Below are positions 45,100 through 54,937 of a stretch of DNA of 64,000 bases, piece by piece (position 1 is the stretch's first letter; each line of letters opens with the position of its first letter). The notes beneath the pieces were generated by a model. It saw only the letters and a list, made by a program, of their open reading frames with translations. It was not told the origin of the DNA and did not search any database. The stretch comes from CBCXVS01 sp965178525 (GTDB lineage Bacteria; Tectomicrobia; Entotheonellia; Entotheonellales; Entotheonellaceae): NCBI GenBank assembly GCA_965178525.1, contig CBCXVS010000004.1, forward strand, positions 19,608 to 83,607, read 5' to 3'. The position numbers and the translations under genes are program-made.

Positions 45100-45928
45100 T
45101 CAATTCATCAAAGAGCCACCGTTAACATTGAGGGCTTGGCCGGTGAGGTGGTCGCTTTCAGACGACGCAAACCAGACAATCGCTTTGGCCAGATCGTCCG
45201 CCATGGTCAGACGGCCGAGGGGAATTTCCTGCGCCGCCTGTGTTCTCGCCGCTTCCAGCGAAGTGCCCAAGCGTGCCGCACGCTGCTCATGACCTTCCGC
45301 GGCCATATCGGTATCCACCGCCCCCGGACAGACACAATTGACCCGAATGCCATAGGGGGCAAACGCCATGGCCAGACTTTGCGTCAGCCCAATCACCCCG
45401 AATTTTGACGAAGCATACGCAATCAGATTCGCTTGGCCGCGCCGCCCGAGAACCAAGGGTGACGATTTTTCCGCCACTCCCCTGACGTATCATCTGTTGG
45501 GCAGCGGCTTGGGCACAGAGGAACGTGCCGGTCAAATTTACCGCCAGGACGCGGGCGAAAGTCGTCTCGGACAACGTCAAGGGGTCGGCGTCACGGTCCG
45601 CCAGAATAGCGGCATTACAAACCATAATATCGATCCGGCCAAAGTGATCGGCGGCACGTTGCATCAGGGCCTCTACATCACGGGGTAAACTCACATCCGT
45701 GGGGACCGCTAGGACCTCGGCGCCAGCCTCCTCCACTTCTGCTGCGACCCGTGCCAAATCCGGGGCAACGCCACGGATATCACGCCCCGCCGCTTCCATT
45801 TGTTGTCCCAGATCGGCCAAGACAATCTGTGCCCCTTCTTGGGCAAGTCGCAATGCCGTGGCCCGGCCAATGCCTCGGGGACGCCCGACTCCGGTCACCA
45901 CAGCTACCTTCCCAGTGAGATCGTACAT
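45100..45928 (-). pseudogene. Short-chain dehydrogenase/reductase with a frameshift near 45445
   Basis: An SDR of about 275 residues. N-terminal half: KVAVVTGVGRPRGIGRATAL (cofactor loop), VPTDVSLPRDV, IDIMVCNAAI (NAG-like motif), VNLTGTFLCAQA and GGKIVTLGSRAARPSE. The frame then shifts, and the other frame continues RRGQANLIAYASSKFGVIGL (catalytic Tyr-x3-Lys: YASSK), VCPGAVDTDM and GQALNVNGGSLMN to TGA. The break is in a GC-rich run (GGCGGCGCGG); two missing bases or one extra base would restore it. It converges on the amidohydrolase operon and would be its natural NAD(P) enzyme. Confidence 0.85.
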
Positions 45929-46244
45929 CAGACTCTCCTTCCTAACCGTGTTGCATCGTGGTAAGCCCCGATCATACCACTTCATAGACGATCGGGCGAA
46001 GGATGTATTGAGAATTTGTCCTCCAAAAACGAAAACTGCTTGATTTCCGCATTTCCGCACGCCCTTATCATTTCCTGTAGGATGACAAAGGCTTACAGGC
46101 GACGCTCATCGTCGTGCACAGTCCGGGGCGTTCAAGTGCTTGCAATCCATCAGCCGATAATGCCCATATCCCTCTTGTTTGGATTTCGCTCCTGAGCATC
46201 GCACCCATGGCATGACCCGGTCTTTTTAACGATGGAGTAACGTC

Positions 46245-47453
46245 GTGCTTACGAACCAGCAAATGGTGTATTTTGCCCCCGAAACCTGGGACGGCTTATG
46301 GCGCAATCGACAACAGCTCATGTCGGTCTTTGCCCAACACCACAATCAGGTCCTGTTCGTCGAAGGGCGTCACACGCTCAAGTCGATCGTCTCGGCTAGG
46401 CGCCGAGGCGGCCTCAGCGTCTGGGCTGAGGCCCGCCCGCGCCTGCGTCAGGTGGCCGACAATCTCCATGTCTTTCGCTATCCGATCTGGACCCCGGCGA
46501 GCCGGCGGCCGCCCCTGACGTGGTGGGCCAACATTGTGGGCCGAGGCGCCTTCAGGGCAGCCATGCGCACCTTAGGCATGGCGGAGCCGATCGTCTGGTT
46601 CTCGCGCCCCGGTATGCTAGAGATGCTCCCCCAAGGCATCGCCCCCTCCCTGCGCATTTATCATGTGGTCGATGAGTACGCCGCCTATCTGGGCAATACC
46701 GCCGCCAACCAGGAGCGCGTCGCCCGTCTCGAAAAACACATGATGAAAGGGGTCGATGTCGTGCTCGTGGTGTCTGCGGAACTCTATCGCACCAAGCGGC
46801 CTTATCATGCCCACACCTACCTCGTCCCCAATGGAGTCAATTATCACGCCTATGCCGCCGCCCTGGCGGAGCCCGGCCTGCCGCCGGACCTGAACCTCAT
46901 TCCCTCGCCGCGTTTAGGCTACAGCGGCCTGATCGGTGAGCGGCTCGATCTCAACTTGTTCGCCGACCTGGCCAAGCGCCATCCGCAGTGGTCGATTGTC
47001 CTCATCGGCGAAGCGCGCCTGAAGCAGCAGGCGGTCTGTTGGCAGGAACTCAAGGGGCTAGGCAATGTGCACTACCTCGGTCCGAAGGCCGTGACAGAAG
47101 TTCCCCACTATCTCAAAGGCTTTGATGTCGGACTGATGCCCTATCAGCAGAGCCGGGAGTCGGACCATATCAGTCCGCTCAAGCTCTATGATTATTTGGC
47201 CGCCGGCTTACCGATTGCCGCCATGGCGATTCCGGCGATGCACGAATTCGCCTCGCACGTTCACATCGCGGCCCGGCCCGAACAGTTTGTCCAGGCCGTG
47301 CGCCAGGCCCTGGCCGACACGAGTGCGCCGCGCCGTGAGGCCAGGCGTGCGGTGGCGTCTCAACAGACCTGGAAGGCCAGAGCGGAACGCATATCGGACC
47401 TCCTGCAACGTCACTTACCGGGCGTCTCGCAGGAGGAGACCGTGGGCGGGTGA
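46245..47453 (+). CDS. Family 4/1-like glycosyltransferase
   Basis: A 402-residue GT-B glycosyltransferase; start is GTG after GGAGTAACGTC. The C-terminal half has RLGYSGLIGERLDLNLF, VLIGEAR, NVHYLGPK and SDHISPLKLYDYLAAGLPI, the typical nucleotide-sugar site with the E/D-x-x-P-x-K-xx-E/D-like segment (here SPLKLYDYLA). It is followed after 52 bp by a sulfotransferase, so both may build a sulfated glycan or glycolipid. Confidence 0.88.
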   Translation: MLTNQQMVYFAPETWDGLWRNRQQLMSVFAQHHNQVLFVEGRHTLKSIVSARRRGGLSVWAEARPRLRQVADNLHVFRYPIWTPASRRPPLTWWANIVGRGAFRAAMRTLGMAEPIVWFSRPGMLEMLPQGIAPSLRIYHVVDEYAAYLGNTAANQERVARLEKHMMKGVDVVLVVSAELYRTKRPYHAHTYLVPNGVNYHAYAAALAEPGLPPDLNLIPSPRLGYSGLIGERLDLNLFADLAKRHPQWSIVLIGEARLKQQAVCWQELKGLGNVHYLGPKAVTEVPHYLKGFDVGLMPYQQSRESDHISPLKLYDYLAAGLPIAAMAIPAMHEFASHVHIAARPEQFVQAVRQALADTSAPRREARRAVASQQTWKARAERISDLLQRHLPGVSQEETVGG

Positions 47454-47505
47454 GAGAGGAAAGCGATACCGTCATATGGCGACGTATGGAGACGGGTGAG
47501 AGCGC

Positions 47506-48435
47506 ATGCACGTGATAAAACCCATCTTTTTCATTGGGGTGCCACGAAGCGGTACGACGATAATGTTTGAAGTTTTTTCAGCGCATGAAGCGTTAGGTTG
47601 GTTTTCCAATTGGTTTAACGGGTTTCCGGGTGTACCGGCGATTTCGTTCTTGTCGCGGCTAGCCAATCTCGATGTGATGAGAGGATATAAGCGTCCAAAA
47701 CATCGCAAAAGGTTCTTTCACGCCTATCAGCTCTTTCCCGCAGAATCTTATGCCATATGGGAAAGATATGGCAGAAAAGCCTTTTCATTAGATTATTTGT
47801 TAAATGTTGAAGCCCATAATGTTGAAAAGCAACGTTTGTATCAATTGATTGCAAAGACTTTAGCATATCACGGAAAAAAACGATTTGCGAATAAATCCAC
47901 AGGACCATCAAGGATCACATATTTAAATAGTGCATTTGATAATGCTCATTTTATTCATATTATAAGAGATGGCCGTGCAGTCGTAAATTCTCTAATAAAT
48001 GTTGGATTTTGGAAAGAGAATAATAGTTTAACACAACCATTTTGGAACAATGGCCTACCTAATGCATATGTGCAAGAATGGAAAAATCACCAGAGTTCGC
48101 CACTAGCGCTCGCTGCTGTACAGTGGAAGAATATTATCGAAATAGCGAGAGAAGATAGCAAAGTTTTACAAGAAAATCGATATTTAGAAATCAAATATGA
48201 AGACTTTCTAACCTCTCCATATGATACCATAAATCGGATTAACGATTTTTGTAAACTGCCGTATTCTGAAGCTCAACAACAGTATTTGATCAAAAAAGTC
48301 AATGTTCGAAATATGAATGATAAATATCTGGAAGCATTTAACCACGAAGAACTGCCCATGCTAAACAACATCATGGAAGCACTTTTGTTGGATTTACATT
48401 ATCCTGTATCATTGTTAAAAGACAATACCCGATGA
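47506..48435 (+). CDS. Sulfotransferase, AT-rich
   Basis: A 309-residue PAPS-dependent sulfotransferase. The 5'-phosphosulfate loop is FFIGVPRSGTT near the N-terminus; the 3'-phosphate site is IHIIRDGRAVVNS; the C-terminal YLEIKYEDFLTSP is family-typical. Base and codon use differ sharply from the neighbours: long AT-rich runs (AAT, AAA, TTA codons are frequent) start a few dozen codons in and continue to the end. This suggests recent transfer from an AT-rich donor. With the upstream glycosyltransferase it could decorate a surface polysaccharide. Confidence 0.88.
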   Translation: MHVIKPIFFIGVPRSGTTIMFEVFSAHEALGWFSNWFNGFPGVPAISFLSRLANLDVMRGYKRPKHRKRFFHAYQLFPAESYAIWERYGRKAFSLDYLLNVEAHNVEKQRLYQLIAKTLAYHGKKRFANKSTGPSRITYLNSAFDNAHFIHIIRDGRAVVNSLINVGFWKENNSLTQPFWNNGLPNAYVQEWKNHQSSPLALAAVQWKNIIEIAREDSKVLQENRYLEIKYEDFLTSPYDTINRINDFCKLPYSEAQQQYLIKKVNVRNMNDKYLEAFNHEELPMLNNIMEALLLDLHYPVSLLKDNTR

Positions 48436-48465
48436 AACATAGCCCGGTCGAGTGAGTTCTTGATC

Positions 48466-48918
48466 TCAAGCGTTCTCGTTTAGGGTGGCGCAATTGATCA
48501 GAAAGGTGGCGACCTGATGAAAAAACATGCGCAGGGCTTCTGTGACATTGGCCGGGAAGGCGGCCTGGCCGAGGGCCTGATCGATCAACGCGACCCAGCG
48601 GTCGCGGGCGCGTTGATCGATAGGGAAAGGGGCGTGGCGCATACGGAGTTGGGGATGCCCGCGCCGTTCGAGGTAACGTGTCGGGCCGCCGAAACGGAAA
48701 ATGAGAAAATCCCGTAGTCTCGCCTCCGACTCACTCAGCTTGGCCTCAGGGTACATAGGGGCCAGAATCTCGTCCTCCGGCACCTGCCGATAGAAGGCCG
48801 CGATGAGACGTGCAATGCCTTCCTCCCCAACGATGCTATAGATTTGCTCGGGTGTTACAGGCTCCGTAGACAGGGGTTGCAACACGTGCAATAGCTGCGG
48901 CGCTTTACCCTCTTCCAT
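48466..48918 (-). CDS. Group II truncated haemoglobin
   Basis: A 150-residue 2-on-2 globin. IYSIVGEEGIARLIAAFYRQV forms helices A-B, FGGPTRYLERRGHPQLRMRH is the conserved E-F region with the proximal His in RMRHAPFPI, and the C-terminus has the G/H helices. Binds haem and O2/NO; typical use is nitrosative/oxidative protection. The start follows AAGGAGCGCT. An N-terminal extension of ~20 residues is longer than usual. Confidence 0.87.
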   Translation of the reverse strand: MEEGKAPQLLHVLQPLSTEPVTPEQIYSIVGEEGIARLIAAFYRQVPEDEILAPMYPEAKLSESEARLRDFLIFRFGGPTRYLERRGHPQLRMRHAPFPIDQRARDRWVALIDQALGQAAFPANVTEALRMFFHQVATFLINCATLNENA

Positions 48919-48973
48919 AGCGCTCCTTACGCAAAGCCTCCTTAGGCAAGCGGGTGTATGTTTGCCTCAGTAC

Positions 48974-49234
48974 TTATCTGTCATTTTCGGGATCGGCGGG
49001 TTCCTCGTGGGCGCCTTGAAAGACGTTTAACAGGGCGGAGTAGGTCTGCATCACTTCGCGGACCACATCACGTGCGACGGCATCGAAATCGTCCTCGTTA
49101 TAGTCTACTTCCGATTGACGGGTATGCAAACGTGTATAGATAGCAGTCGTGAGATTCGAGGCGACGACTCGATCAATCAGGAGGTGCAGTGCGGCCAGGT
49201 CAATGTTAGCACTCGGCGTATTCCCTTCACCCAT
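48974..49234 (-). CDS. Small acidic hypothetical protein
   Basis: An 86-residue acidic protein (starts MGEGNTPSANIDLAALHLL, ends HEEPADPENDR) with a good GAGAGGAACG ribosome site. It looks helical (IDLAALHLLIDRVVASNLTT, then FDAVARDVVREVMQTYSAL) with no span or motif. It lies 55 bp upstream of the truncated globin, same direction, so the pair may be cotranscribed. Family not recognised. Confidence 0.5.
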   Translation of the reverse strand: MGEGNTPSANIDLAALHLLIDRVVASNLTTAIYTRLHTRQSEVDYNEDDFDAVARDVVREVMQTYSALLNVFQGAHEEPADPENDR

Positions 49235-49410
49235 CGTTCGTTCCTCTCTGCCGGTTCGCGTGTCACACAGTGCTGTTGGAGTACCTTAATCGTCTTACGC
49301 TGAGAATGCAAGACGTAAGTCGCTCAGGGCTGAGCTGCCGACGCCACGATGTCGACAGCCCGAGGCGCTGGGCATATGGACGAACCGCCCTACGTCGGCT
49401 TTAGCACGTA

Positions 49411-50214
49411 TCACGCAAAGGCTTGATCGAGCCGTGCCACCTGGTCCGGCGACAAACGCCAGTCTGACGCCCCGCAATTTTCGGCGGTGCGCTCGAGACT
49501 ATTGGACTTGGGAATGGCAATCACATGGGGGTGAGCAGTACACCAATTCAGCGCGACTTGTGCCAGCGTCTTGTTGGTTTTGGCCGCGATCGCTTCTAGC
49601 GTACGCATCTTTTGGCCACGCCGGAACCGGGAGCGAACGGCCAGACGGCCGTCGTCCAACGGGGTGTAAGCCATAATCGTCACTTGCTGTTCGTTACAGA
49701 AGGGCATCAGTTCACGCTCGATCTCACGGCGGTTCAGGCTGTATAAGACCTGATTTGCGACAATGGGGTGGTGGCGCATCGCGGCCAGAGCTTGGCGCAG
49801 TTCGGCGGTTGAAAAATTGCTCACGCCAATGTAGCGGACCTGACCGCGGTCCACCAACGTTTCCATCGCCTGCATGGTCTCCGTGATGGGGACACTGCGA
49901 TTGGGCCAATGGATCTGATAGAGATCGATGACATCGATCCGCAGCTGGCGCAAACTGGCTTCTGCCGCCCGCAGCACGGCATCGTGGCCTAGATGGTTGC
50001 CCGCCACTTTGGTGGCGAGAAACACGCGGTCTCGTCTGTCCTGGATAGCCTGCCCGACCACGTCTTCCGTGCCATAGATCTCAGCCGTATCAATCAGAGA
50101 GGCCCCCAGGTCAATCCCGTGGCGCAGTGGCTCCACCCCTCCCCGGTATTTCCAGGCGCCCAACCCAATCTCCGGCACCATCACATCCGTCTTCCCCAGA
50201 GCCTTGACGTGCAT
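49411..50214 (-). CDS. Aldo/keto reductase
   Basis: About 267 residues from the ATG of MHVKALGKTDVMVPE. Catalytic Asp and Tyr are in LIDTAEIYGTEDV, Lys in FLATKVAGNHLG, His in YQIHWPN; GVSNFSTAEL and the C-terminal VIAIPKSNS (cofactor 2'-phosphate region) are present. NADPH-dependent reduction of aldehydes or ketones. An upstream in-frame ATG would add residues encoded by the heptamer repeat (MRNAECGMED) and is therefore unlikely. Confidence 0.9.
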   Translation of the reverse strand: MHVKALGKTDVMVPEIGLGAWKYRGGVEPLRHGIDLGASLIDTAEIYGTEDVVGQAIQDRRDRVFLATKVAGNHLGHDAVLRAAEASLRQLRIDVIDLYQIHWPNRSVPITETMQAMETLVDRGQVRYIGVSNFSTAELRQALAAMRHHPIVANQVLYSLNRREIERELMPFCNEQQVTIMAYTPLDDGRLAVRSRFRRGQKMRTLEAIAAKTNKTLAQVALNWCTAHPHVIAIPKSNSLERTAENCGASDWRLSPDQVARLDQAFA

Positions 50215-50235
50215 CCATGTCCTCCCCTCGTCTTC

Positions 50236-50259
50236 CATTCCGCATTCCGCATTCCGCAT
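50236..50259. repeat. Heptamer array (CATTCCG)3
   Basis: Three tandem copies of CATTCCG plus CAT, between the aldo/keto reductase start and the end of the TPP gene. The same heptamer, in both orientations, forms the hairpin at 56650-56750. Confidence 0.85.
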
Positions 50260-50264
50260 CTGTT

Positions 50265-51941
50265 TTATCCTCGCCCGGCAGCCGTCGCCGGGACCGGAAA
50301 CTCATCCGGATCAATTGGGACTTCGATCACCGCCGGCCGGCCACATTGCAGCGCTTCGATCATGACGTCGCCGATCTGATCGGCGTGTTCAACGTAGTAA
50401 CCTTTGGCGCCGAACAGCTCGGCATACTTATCGTAGCGCGGATTTCCAATATCGGCGCCGACGTAGCGCTCCTGATAAAAGTACTTCTAATATGCTTTTT
50501 CCGATCCCCAGCAGTTGTTATTCATGACCAAGGTGACCACGTTAATCTGGTGGCGAACCGCGGTTTCCAGCTCCTGTGCGTTCATGAGGAAGCCGCCATC
50601 GCCGTGGATCGCGAGCACAGGGGCATCGGGTCGGCCCAGCTTCGCGCCCATGGCGGTGGGCAAGGCGAGGCCGAGACTGCCGAGATCGAGCGGCGTGATG
50701 AGCGTGCGGGGTTGCGAAAATTGCAACCGGTCGTAGCCATAGGCCGGCGCGGCTCCGGCATCCAGCGTGACAATCGTTTCAGGCGGCAACACGCGGCGTA
50801 ATTCAGCATAAACGCGTTGGGGTTTCAGGGGAAGCGTGCTCAGGGCCGCCTCTTCTTCCAGACGCGACTGCCGCGTGTCACGCAACCTGCGGGCTTCATC
50901 TCGCCAGGCGGCGCTGGTCATCGGCATGCGGTTGTGAGCGATGCCCTCGAGAAGCGCGTTTAACGCTTCGGCAGCGTCGGCCTGGATGCCCAATTCCACG
51001 GGATAGATGCGGCCGATGTCGCGGCTGTCGACATCGATCTGTACAATCCGTGTGCCGGGCTGAATATAGCGCTGGTCGTAATAGGTAGTGAAATGGCCTA
51101 AGCGCGAGCCGAGCACGAACAAAACATCAGCGCGGCGGCACGCCTCGGCGGCTTCCGCCGAGCCCGCCCGTCCCAGGGGGCCGATATAGAGCGGATGGCT
51201 ACTCGGCACGGCGTCGTTGCGTCCATAGGCGGTGATCATCGGCAGCGCCAGCTGCTCGCTCAAGCGCACGGCCAGCGGATTGGCGCCCGCCCAGGTGACC
51301 CCGCCACCGACGAGTAGTAAGGGCCGTTCTGCCTGTCCGAGGATGTGGAGTACTTGCTCGATGGCGTCGGGATGCGGCAAGCGGGGATGGGCCGGCCGAT
51401 ACTGCTCTGGCGCCGGGATGGTGCTATCGACCTCTTGCTGGTTCAGCACATCCCGTGGAATTTCCACGAACACCGGGCCTTTTCGGCCCGTCATGGCGGT
51501 GCGGAAAGCATAGTGCATGATTTCCGCGATGCGCTCGGGTTGGTTCACGAGTACGGAGAGCTTCGTCACCGGTTTGAAGATGTTAACCAAGTCGAATTCC
51601 TGGAAGGCATCGCGCCCGTAGTTTGCCGATACCGGGCCAACGGTAAGGGCCACAACCGGGGAATGCGCCACGTATGCCGCGCCGATCCCGGTGAGCAAAT
51701 TGGTGGCGCCGGGGCCACTGGTGACCAAACAGACTGCCGGCAACCCCGTGGTCCGGGCGAGCCCGTCGGCCATAAACGCTGCGCCCTGCTCATGGCGCAC
51801 GTTGATGTACTCGATGCTCGTGTCGTCATAGAGGACGTCTAAGACGTCCAAAAATGTCGAGCCGACAATGCCGAAAATGTGCCGTACGTGCTCCGCCTTC
51901 AGGAGTTCGATAACGGCTTTGCCGCTATTCATCGTGGTCAC
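50265..51941 (-). pseudogene. Acetolactate-synthase-like TPP enzyme interrupted by TAG
   Basis: A 559-codon gene of the thiamine-pyrophosphate family. N-terminal PYR domain with YINVRHEQGAAFMADGLART (cofactor Glu in HEQ), a middle domain, and the C-terminal PP domain with AIHGDGGFLMNAQELETAVR and MNNNCW (GDGx~25NN). Codon 485 is TAG (50487-50489), after GSEKAY; the same frame continues KYFYQERYVGADIGNPRYDK, then YVEHADQIGDVMIEAL and ends DPDEFPVPATAAGRG with TAA. Relatives commonly have Gln at this place (CAG to TAG). Truncation removes ~74 residues that close the active site. It is probably a sulfoacetaldehyde/oxalyl/benzoylformate-like carboligase rather than a biosynthetic ALS. Confidence 0.85.
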
Positions 51942-52156
51942 GAATGGTTCTCCTTTTTATGCCCTCGATGAGAGCGGGTTAGTTCTACGCCCTCCGCCTC
52001 GATGGGGCAGGGGTAAAAGGCTGCAAACCGTTCTGGCGCTATCCGGATTCAGTGATGACAAACCGCATTGTAAGGCAAGGCAGAAAGCGAGTAAAGTGCG
52101 GCGCCTTTCGCCCTTGTGGCCCGATCGGCGCCATGGTATGGTTGCCGCATATCAGT

Positions 52157-52232
52157 ACCGAAACACAATTAAATTTATATCTTTCCCCTGGAGAAATGTA
52201 TAAAGGTAATTCTATCCAGGTGCTTCATATCC
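52157..52232 (+). repeat. Dispersed ~70-bp repeat, copy C (diverged)
   Basis: A diverged copy of the repeat at 1-73 and 11222-11295; it keeps AATTAAATT, TATCTTTCC, CTGGA and TCCAGGT in the same order. It lies just upstream of the CNT transporter. The rest of 51942-52269 shows no gene. Confidence 0.6.
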
Positions 52233-52269
52233 GCGTTGCTCAATCCGGGACGGATAAAATTGAGAAACT

Positions 52270-53529
52270 ATGGAGCGTCTACATAGCGCCTGTGGATACA
52301 TTCTGCTCCTCGGCATTGCCTGGCTGTTGGGGACGCGCTCGCGGCGGCTGCCGTGGAAAACCCTCCTTGTCGCCACGTTCTTACAAGTTGCCCTTGCAGG
52401 TCTGTTATTGCGTACGGAGCTGCAGGGAACGCTGTTTCACGTCATCGGGCGTGTGACGCATGTGCTGCAGAGCACCGCCCTGCAGGCCAATACGTCATTG
52501 CTCTTTAGCGGCGTCAGCAATCCGACATTTACCGAGACCTATGGCCCTATGGTGGCCCTCGATATGGCGGCCATTTTGATCTTCGTGGCGGCGGTCTCGC
52601 GCGTGCTCTACCATTACCGCGTGCTACCATGGATCATTACCAAGCTGGGCCGCGCCATGCAGCTTCTGCTCGGGATCAGTGCCGCCGAAAGCGTGGCGGC
52701 GACGGCCAATGTGGTCATCGGGATGACGGAAGCGCCCCTGCTCATCCGTCCCTACGTTGCCCGGATGACCGAGAGCGAACTCTTTTGTCTCATGACGACG
52801 GGTCTGGCCACGATCGCCGGGACCGTGATGGTCCTGTATGCCGCCATGCTGGGGCAGGCGCATCCGGAAATTGCCGGGCATCTCTTCACGGCCTCGCTCA
52901 TCAGTGCGCCAGCCGCCATCTTGGTAGCCAAAATAATGCATCCGGAAACGGAACACGCCGAGACGCTGGGAGGGCAAGTACAGCTCCCGCCGGGCGACAC
53001 CGTGAACGGCCTGGATGCCGCCACGCGGGGGGCGATGGAGGGCATGCAATTGGTGCTCAATATCCTGGCCATGCTCATTGCTTTTATCGGTTTGGTCGCA
53101 TTGGTGAACTGGGGATTGAGTAGCCTCGACACGTGGATCAATGGCGCCAGGGCCGGTAGTTGGAGCCTGCAAGCTGCTGCTGGCTGGGTGTTTCGTCCCT
53201 TGGTCTGGCTCATGGGGGTGTCGTGGGAGTCGTCGCGTCTTGTGGGCGAATTCATGGGGTTGAAGACAATTCTCAACGAATTTGTCGCTTATGTGGCGTT
53301 GTCCCGCCACATGACTGAGGCCACACCGCTGAGCGACCGACACTTCCTCATGGCCACGTATGCCATGTGTGGCTTTGCCAATTTTGGCTCGATCGCCATT
53401 ATGATTGGTGGTATTGGCGGCATTGCCCCCAATCGCAGGCAGGACTTGGCGCGTCTCGGGCTGCAAGCGCTCGTGGGAGGCACCATTGCCACGATGCTCA
53501 TAGGAGCCGTCGCCGGACTGTACGTCTAA
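52270..53529 (+). CDS. Concentrative (CNT/NupC-type) nucleoside transporter
   Basis: A 419-residue inner-membrane protein with about ten hydrophobic segments. Family-typical parts are GISAAESVAATANVVIGMTE (in place of the nucleoside-binding xEaP loop: MTEAPLLIRPY), TTGLATIAGTVMV, LKTILNEFVAYVAL and CGFANFGSIAIMIGGIGGIA, which carry the nucleoside and Na+/H+ sites. It imports nucleosides by cation symport. The start lacks a strong ribosome site and may lie elsewhere in the first 20 codons. Confidence 0.9.
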   Translation: MERLHSACGYILLLGIAWLLGTRSRRLPWKTLLVATFLQVALAGLLLRTELQGTLFHVIGRVTHVLQSTALQANTSLLFSGVSNPTFTETYGPMVALDMAAILIFVAAVSRVLYHYRVLPWIITKLGRAMQLLLGISAAESVAATANVVIGMTEAPLLIRPYVARMTESELFCLMTTGLATIAGTVMVLYAAMLGQAHPEIAGHLFTASLISAPAAILVAKIMHPETEHAETLGGQVQLPPGDTVNGLDAATRGAMEGMQLVLNILAMLIAFIGLVALVNWGLSSLDTWINGARAGSWSLQAAAGWVFRPLVWLMGVSWESSRLVGEFMGLKTILNEFVAYVALSRHMTEATPLSDRHFLMATYAMCGFANFGSIAIMIGGIGGIAPNRRQDLARLGLQALVGGTIATMLIGAVAGLYV

Positions 53530-53587
53530 TCCGTATTCTCCAGGCTGCCGGCGTACGGGCGAGTAGATGTAATTTTGGCGTCAATGG

Positions 53588-54937
53588 TTATGTCCCCTCA
53601 TCTTTGTTCTCCCTTGAAACATTGAAGTCCGGCAGTTCCTCCTCGACGCGCCGCAAGCGTGGTGAGAGCATACCCACGACGGTTTTGACGGCCAACAGAG
53701 CGCCTGACAGGACAAACATCAGCCCAATGCCGCGCCCCGGGCCAACACCAATGATGCGTCCAACGCTGCCGGCAAGCGGGCCACCGGCAAGCAACAGCGG
53801 CTCGAAGACATCGTCGGCCAGCGGTCCGGCGACAAAATGCGCCAGCGGCAGCGACGAAAACGCGATCATTTTCCGAATGGCAAAGACCCGTCCTTGCACA
53901 TCCGGCGCTACTTTGCGTTGCCAAATGGCTTGGCTGCAACCATTCATGATTGGCAGCGTGAACAGGGACAGGCTATGCGACACCGCGAAGAGCACCGCCG
54001 AAGGACCCACACCGGCGAGCAGAATACACACGCCACGCACCAGACAGGCAACATATATGCCATACATATACCGTTTGGGGCCGCCCCAGACGCTCATCGC
54101 CACACTGCCCAAGAGCATCCCCGCCCCGCTCACGGCCAAGACCGTTCCCAAGACGTCGACCGAGGCAAACGAGAGGATGAGCGGGGTGGGCAGGACCGTG
54201 ACGATGCCAACCATCACATTATGGGCCGTGAAGTAGAGGAGCAAGCGCAGCAGACCCGGCCGGGCCATGATGTAGGTCCAACCATACGCCGCTTCCCGCA
54301 GCAAGGAGCCGTCGCCCGCCGCGCCCTCTTGCGTTTTGGGCGGCATCGGGATGCGAATGAGCAACAGCGAGATAATGGAAAAGAGGAAGGTCAGGACATC
54401 AATCAGTAGAACACCGGGAAGACCCATCGTCAAAAGCAAGAGGCCGCCGGCAAACGGCGCCAGTGTCTGCGCAATCGATCGCGCCAGCGGCAGCATACCA
54501 CTGACGCGGCCATAGTGTTCCTTGGGCACGAGGAGCGTGGTGGCGGCGGCATAGGCCGGCCATTGGAATGCATCGAAGGAGGAACTGACGGCCATGATGA
54601 GGTAGATGTGCCAGATCTGTAGCTGCTCAGTCAACAGCAAGAAGATAAGAGTCAACGTACACAGACCCGCCCCGGTATCGCTCAACACCATCGCCAGGCG
54701 CCGGTCCCAGCGGTCGATGAGGGCGCCGGCAATCGGCAGCATCAAGACGCCTGGCAGGGACGTACACACGGTAATGAGCGCGAACTGGGTCGTCGAGCCG
54801 GTTTGCTGATAGACCCAGACACCCAGCGCAAAGCCGGTGAGACGGGTGCCGATCAGCGAGACGAGTTGCCCGAACCAGATAACGAGAAAAACCCAAATGC
54901 CAGGGAAAGAGAAACGCTCAGTCGTGTGCGGATGCAT
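53588..54937 (-). CDS. MFS exporter (enterobactin-exporter/DUF894-like)
   Basis: A 449-residue major-facilitator protein with twelve predicted spans and the loop-2/3 motif GALIDRWDRRLAMVLSD. The subfamily (GQLVSLIGTRLTGFALGVWVY opening) is the one often linked to natural-product or siderophore export. No biosynthetic gene is directly beside it. It converges on the CNT transporter gene, 58 bp apart. Confidence 0.9.
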   Translation of the reverse strand: MHPHTTERFSFPGIWVFLVIWFGQLVSLIGTRLTGFALGVWVYQQTGSTTQFALITVCTSLPGVLMLPIAGALIDRWDRRLAMVLSDTGAGLCTLTLIFLLLTEQLQIWHIYLIMAVSSSFDAFQWPAYAAATTLLVPKEHYGRVSGMLPLARSIAQTLAPFAGGLLLLTMGLPGVLLIDVLTFLFSIISLLLIRIPMPPKTQEGAAGDGSLLREAAYGWTYIMARPGLLRLLLYFTAHNVMVGIVTVLPTPLILSFASVDVLGTVLAVSGAGMLLGSVAMSVWGGPKRYMYGIYVACLVRGVCILLAGVGPSAVLFAVSHSLSLFTLPIMNGCSQAIWQRKVAPDVQGRVFAIRKMIAFSSLPLAHFVAGPLADDVFEPLLLAGGPLAGSVGRIIGVGPGRGIGLMFVLSGALLAVKTVVGMLSPRLRRVEEELPDFNVSRENKDEGT

